Shown here one piece after another: positions 4,830-5,157 of a stretch of 5,157 nucleotides of DNA. Origin of the DNA: an uncultured Rivibacter sp. (GTDB taxonomy: Bacteria; Pseudomonadota; Gammaproteobacteria; Burkholderiales; Burkholderiaceae); NCBI GenBank assembly GCA_946481025.1, contig CAMLNA010000224.1, positions 1-5,157 on the forward strand, written 5' to 3'. How positions within the stretch are numbered: position 1 is the first letter of the stretch; each line of letters starts with the position of its first letter. The position numbers were made by a program, and so were the translations under genes. The notes under the pieces are model-generated. The model did not search any database, was not told the origin of the DNA, and was given only the letters and a program-made list of their open reading frames with translations.

Positions 4830-5157
4830 ATGACACAAGCCATTCCCTGCGTCCTGATGCGTGCCGGCACCTCCCGTGGCCCGTTCTTCCTGCGCGAGTG
4901 GCTGCCGCAGGACGAAGCCGAGCGGGACCAGGCGCTCATCGGCGCGATCGGCGCCTCCGACCTGCTGCAGGTCGACGGCCTGGGCGGCGGCAGCACGCTG
5001 ACCAGCAAGGTCGCCATCGTGTCGAAGTCGTCGCAGCCGGGCTGTGACGTCGACTACCTGTTCGCGCAGGTGGGCGTGGGCCAGCAATCGGTGGACACGC
5101 GACCCAACTGCGGCAACATGCTCTCGGGCGTGGCGCCGTTCGCCATCGAGCAGGGGC
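4830..5157 (+). CDS. galD: 4-Oxalomesaconate tautomerase (GalD/LigU/PmdU, PrpF family), 3'-truncated
   Basis: The first 109 residues are present; the frame is still open at the right edge, and family members are about 350-390 residues. It begins MTQAIPCVLMRAGTSRGPFF, the signature start of the PrpF family (diaminopimelate-epimerase-like fold). It continues with LLQVDGLGGGSTLTSKVAIV (about 45-64), VDYLFAQV (about 74-81) and NCGNMLSGVAPFAIE (about 93-107). Lys60 and Cys94 align with the conserved lysine and cysteine proposed as catalytic in PrpF. The DVDYLFAQV segment and the LysR neighbour favour the oxalomesaconate tautomerases over PrpF of propionate catabolism. Those enzymes convert keto and enol forms of 4-oxalomesaconate in gallate/protocatechuate 4,5-cleavage. 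In Comamonas the homologue is the first gene of the pmd operon, so more ring-cleavage genes are expected to the right (inference). ATG 4830 has only a weak GAAG upstream. Substrate assignment is less sure than the family. Confidence 0.82.
   Translation, partial: MTQAIPCVLMRAGTSRGPFFLREWLPQDEAERDQALIGAIGASDLLQVDGLGGGSTLTSKVAIVSKSSQPGCDVDYLFAQVGVGQQSVDTRPNCGNMLSGVAPFAIEQG

Noticed and set aside
3775..4836. Minus-strand frame of 353 codons covering the LysR gene
   Set aside because: It is a shifted frame over the LysR gene, rich in Arg, Gly and Ala, with no recognisable protein. The LysR frame has a full helix-turn-helix and a strong ribosome binding site.

Overview
The window is GC-rich with strong third-position GC bias. 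It reads like the chromosome of a beta-proteobacterium in Burkholderiales, probably Comamonadaceae. That placement is an inference from protein style and gene neighbourhood, not a measurement. Nearly all of the window is coding. Both edges cut genes: a gamma-carbonic anhydrase-like protein on the left lacks its N-terminus, and a 4-oxalomesaconate tautomerase on the right lacks its C-terminus.

Left part (1-1169): the carbonic anhydrase-like gene runs rightward and ends at 477. Facing it are two small leftward reading frames. One encodes a soluble helical protein (stop at 654) and the other a single-pass membrane microprotein (499-678). They overlap out of frame, so they are either translationally coupled genes or one gene broken by a frameshift. 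A 7-bp tandem repeat at 476-503 spans both convergent stop codons. The stretch 1008-1169 holds no gene I can support.

Middle (1170-2444): a compact leftward operon encodes an ArsR-family repressor, an SRPBCC/AHSA1-like protein and a GFA-type zinc protein, with gaps of 2 and 11 nt. Its promoter is unusually legible. It has a perfect TTGACA -35, an 18-bp spacer filled by a near-perfect palindrome, and a TATTAT -10. This strongly suggests autorepression by the ArsR-family protein. That protein lacks the classical metal-binding cysteine motif, so its signal is probably not a metal.

Right part (2555-5157): leftward genes encode a cytoplasmic-looking serine lipase/esterase with a long N-terminal helical extension and, upstream of it, a LysR-type regulator. 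The LysR gene is divergent from the tautomerase gene. The 90-bp intergenic region carries a perfect T-N11-A LysR box (ATTGAT-N11-ATCAAT) plus a third half-site. GalD/LigU/PmdU-type tautomerases act in gallate or protocatechuate 4,5-cleavage catabolism. The LysR protein is therefore most likely the local regulator of an aromatic-acid pathway that continues beyond the right edge.

I found no mobile element, CRISPR array, tRNA or rRNA. The region looks like ordinary chromosome with some well-formed regulatory sites and two patches of uncertain small ORFs, at 499-1007 and 2430-2534.
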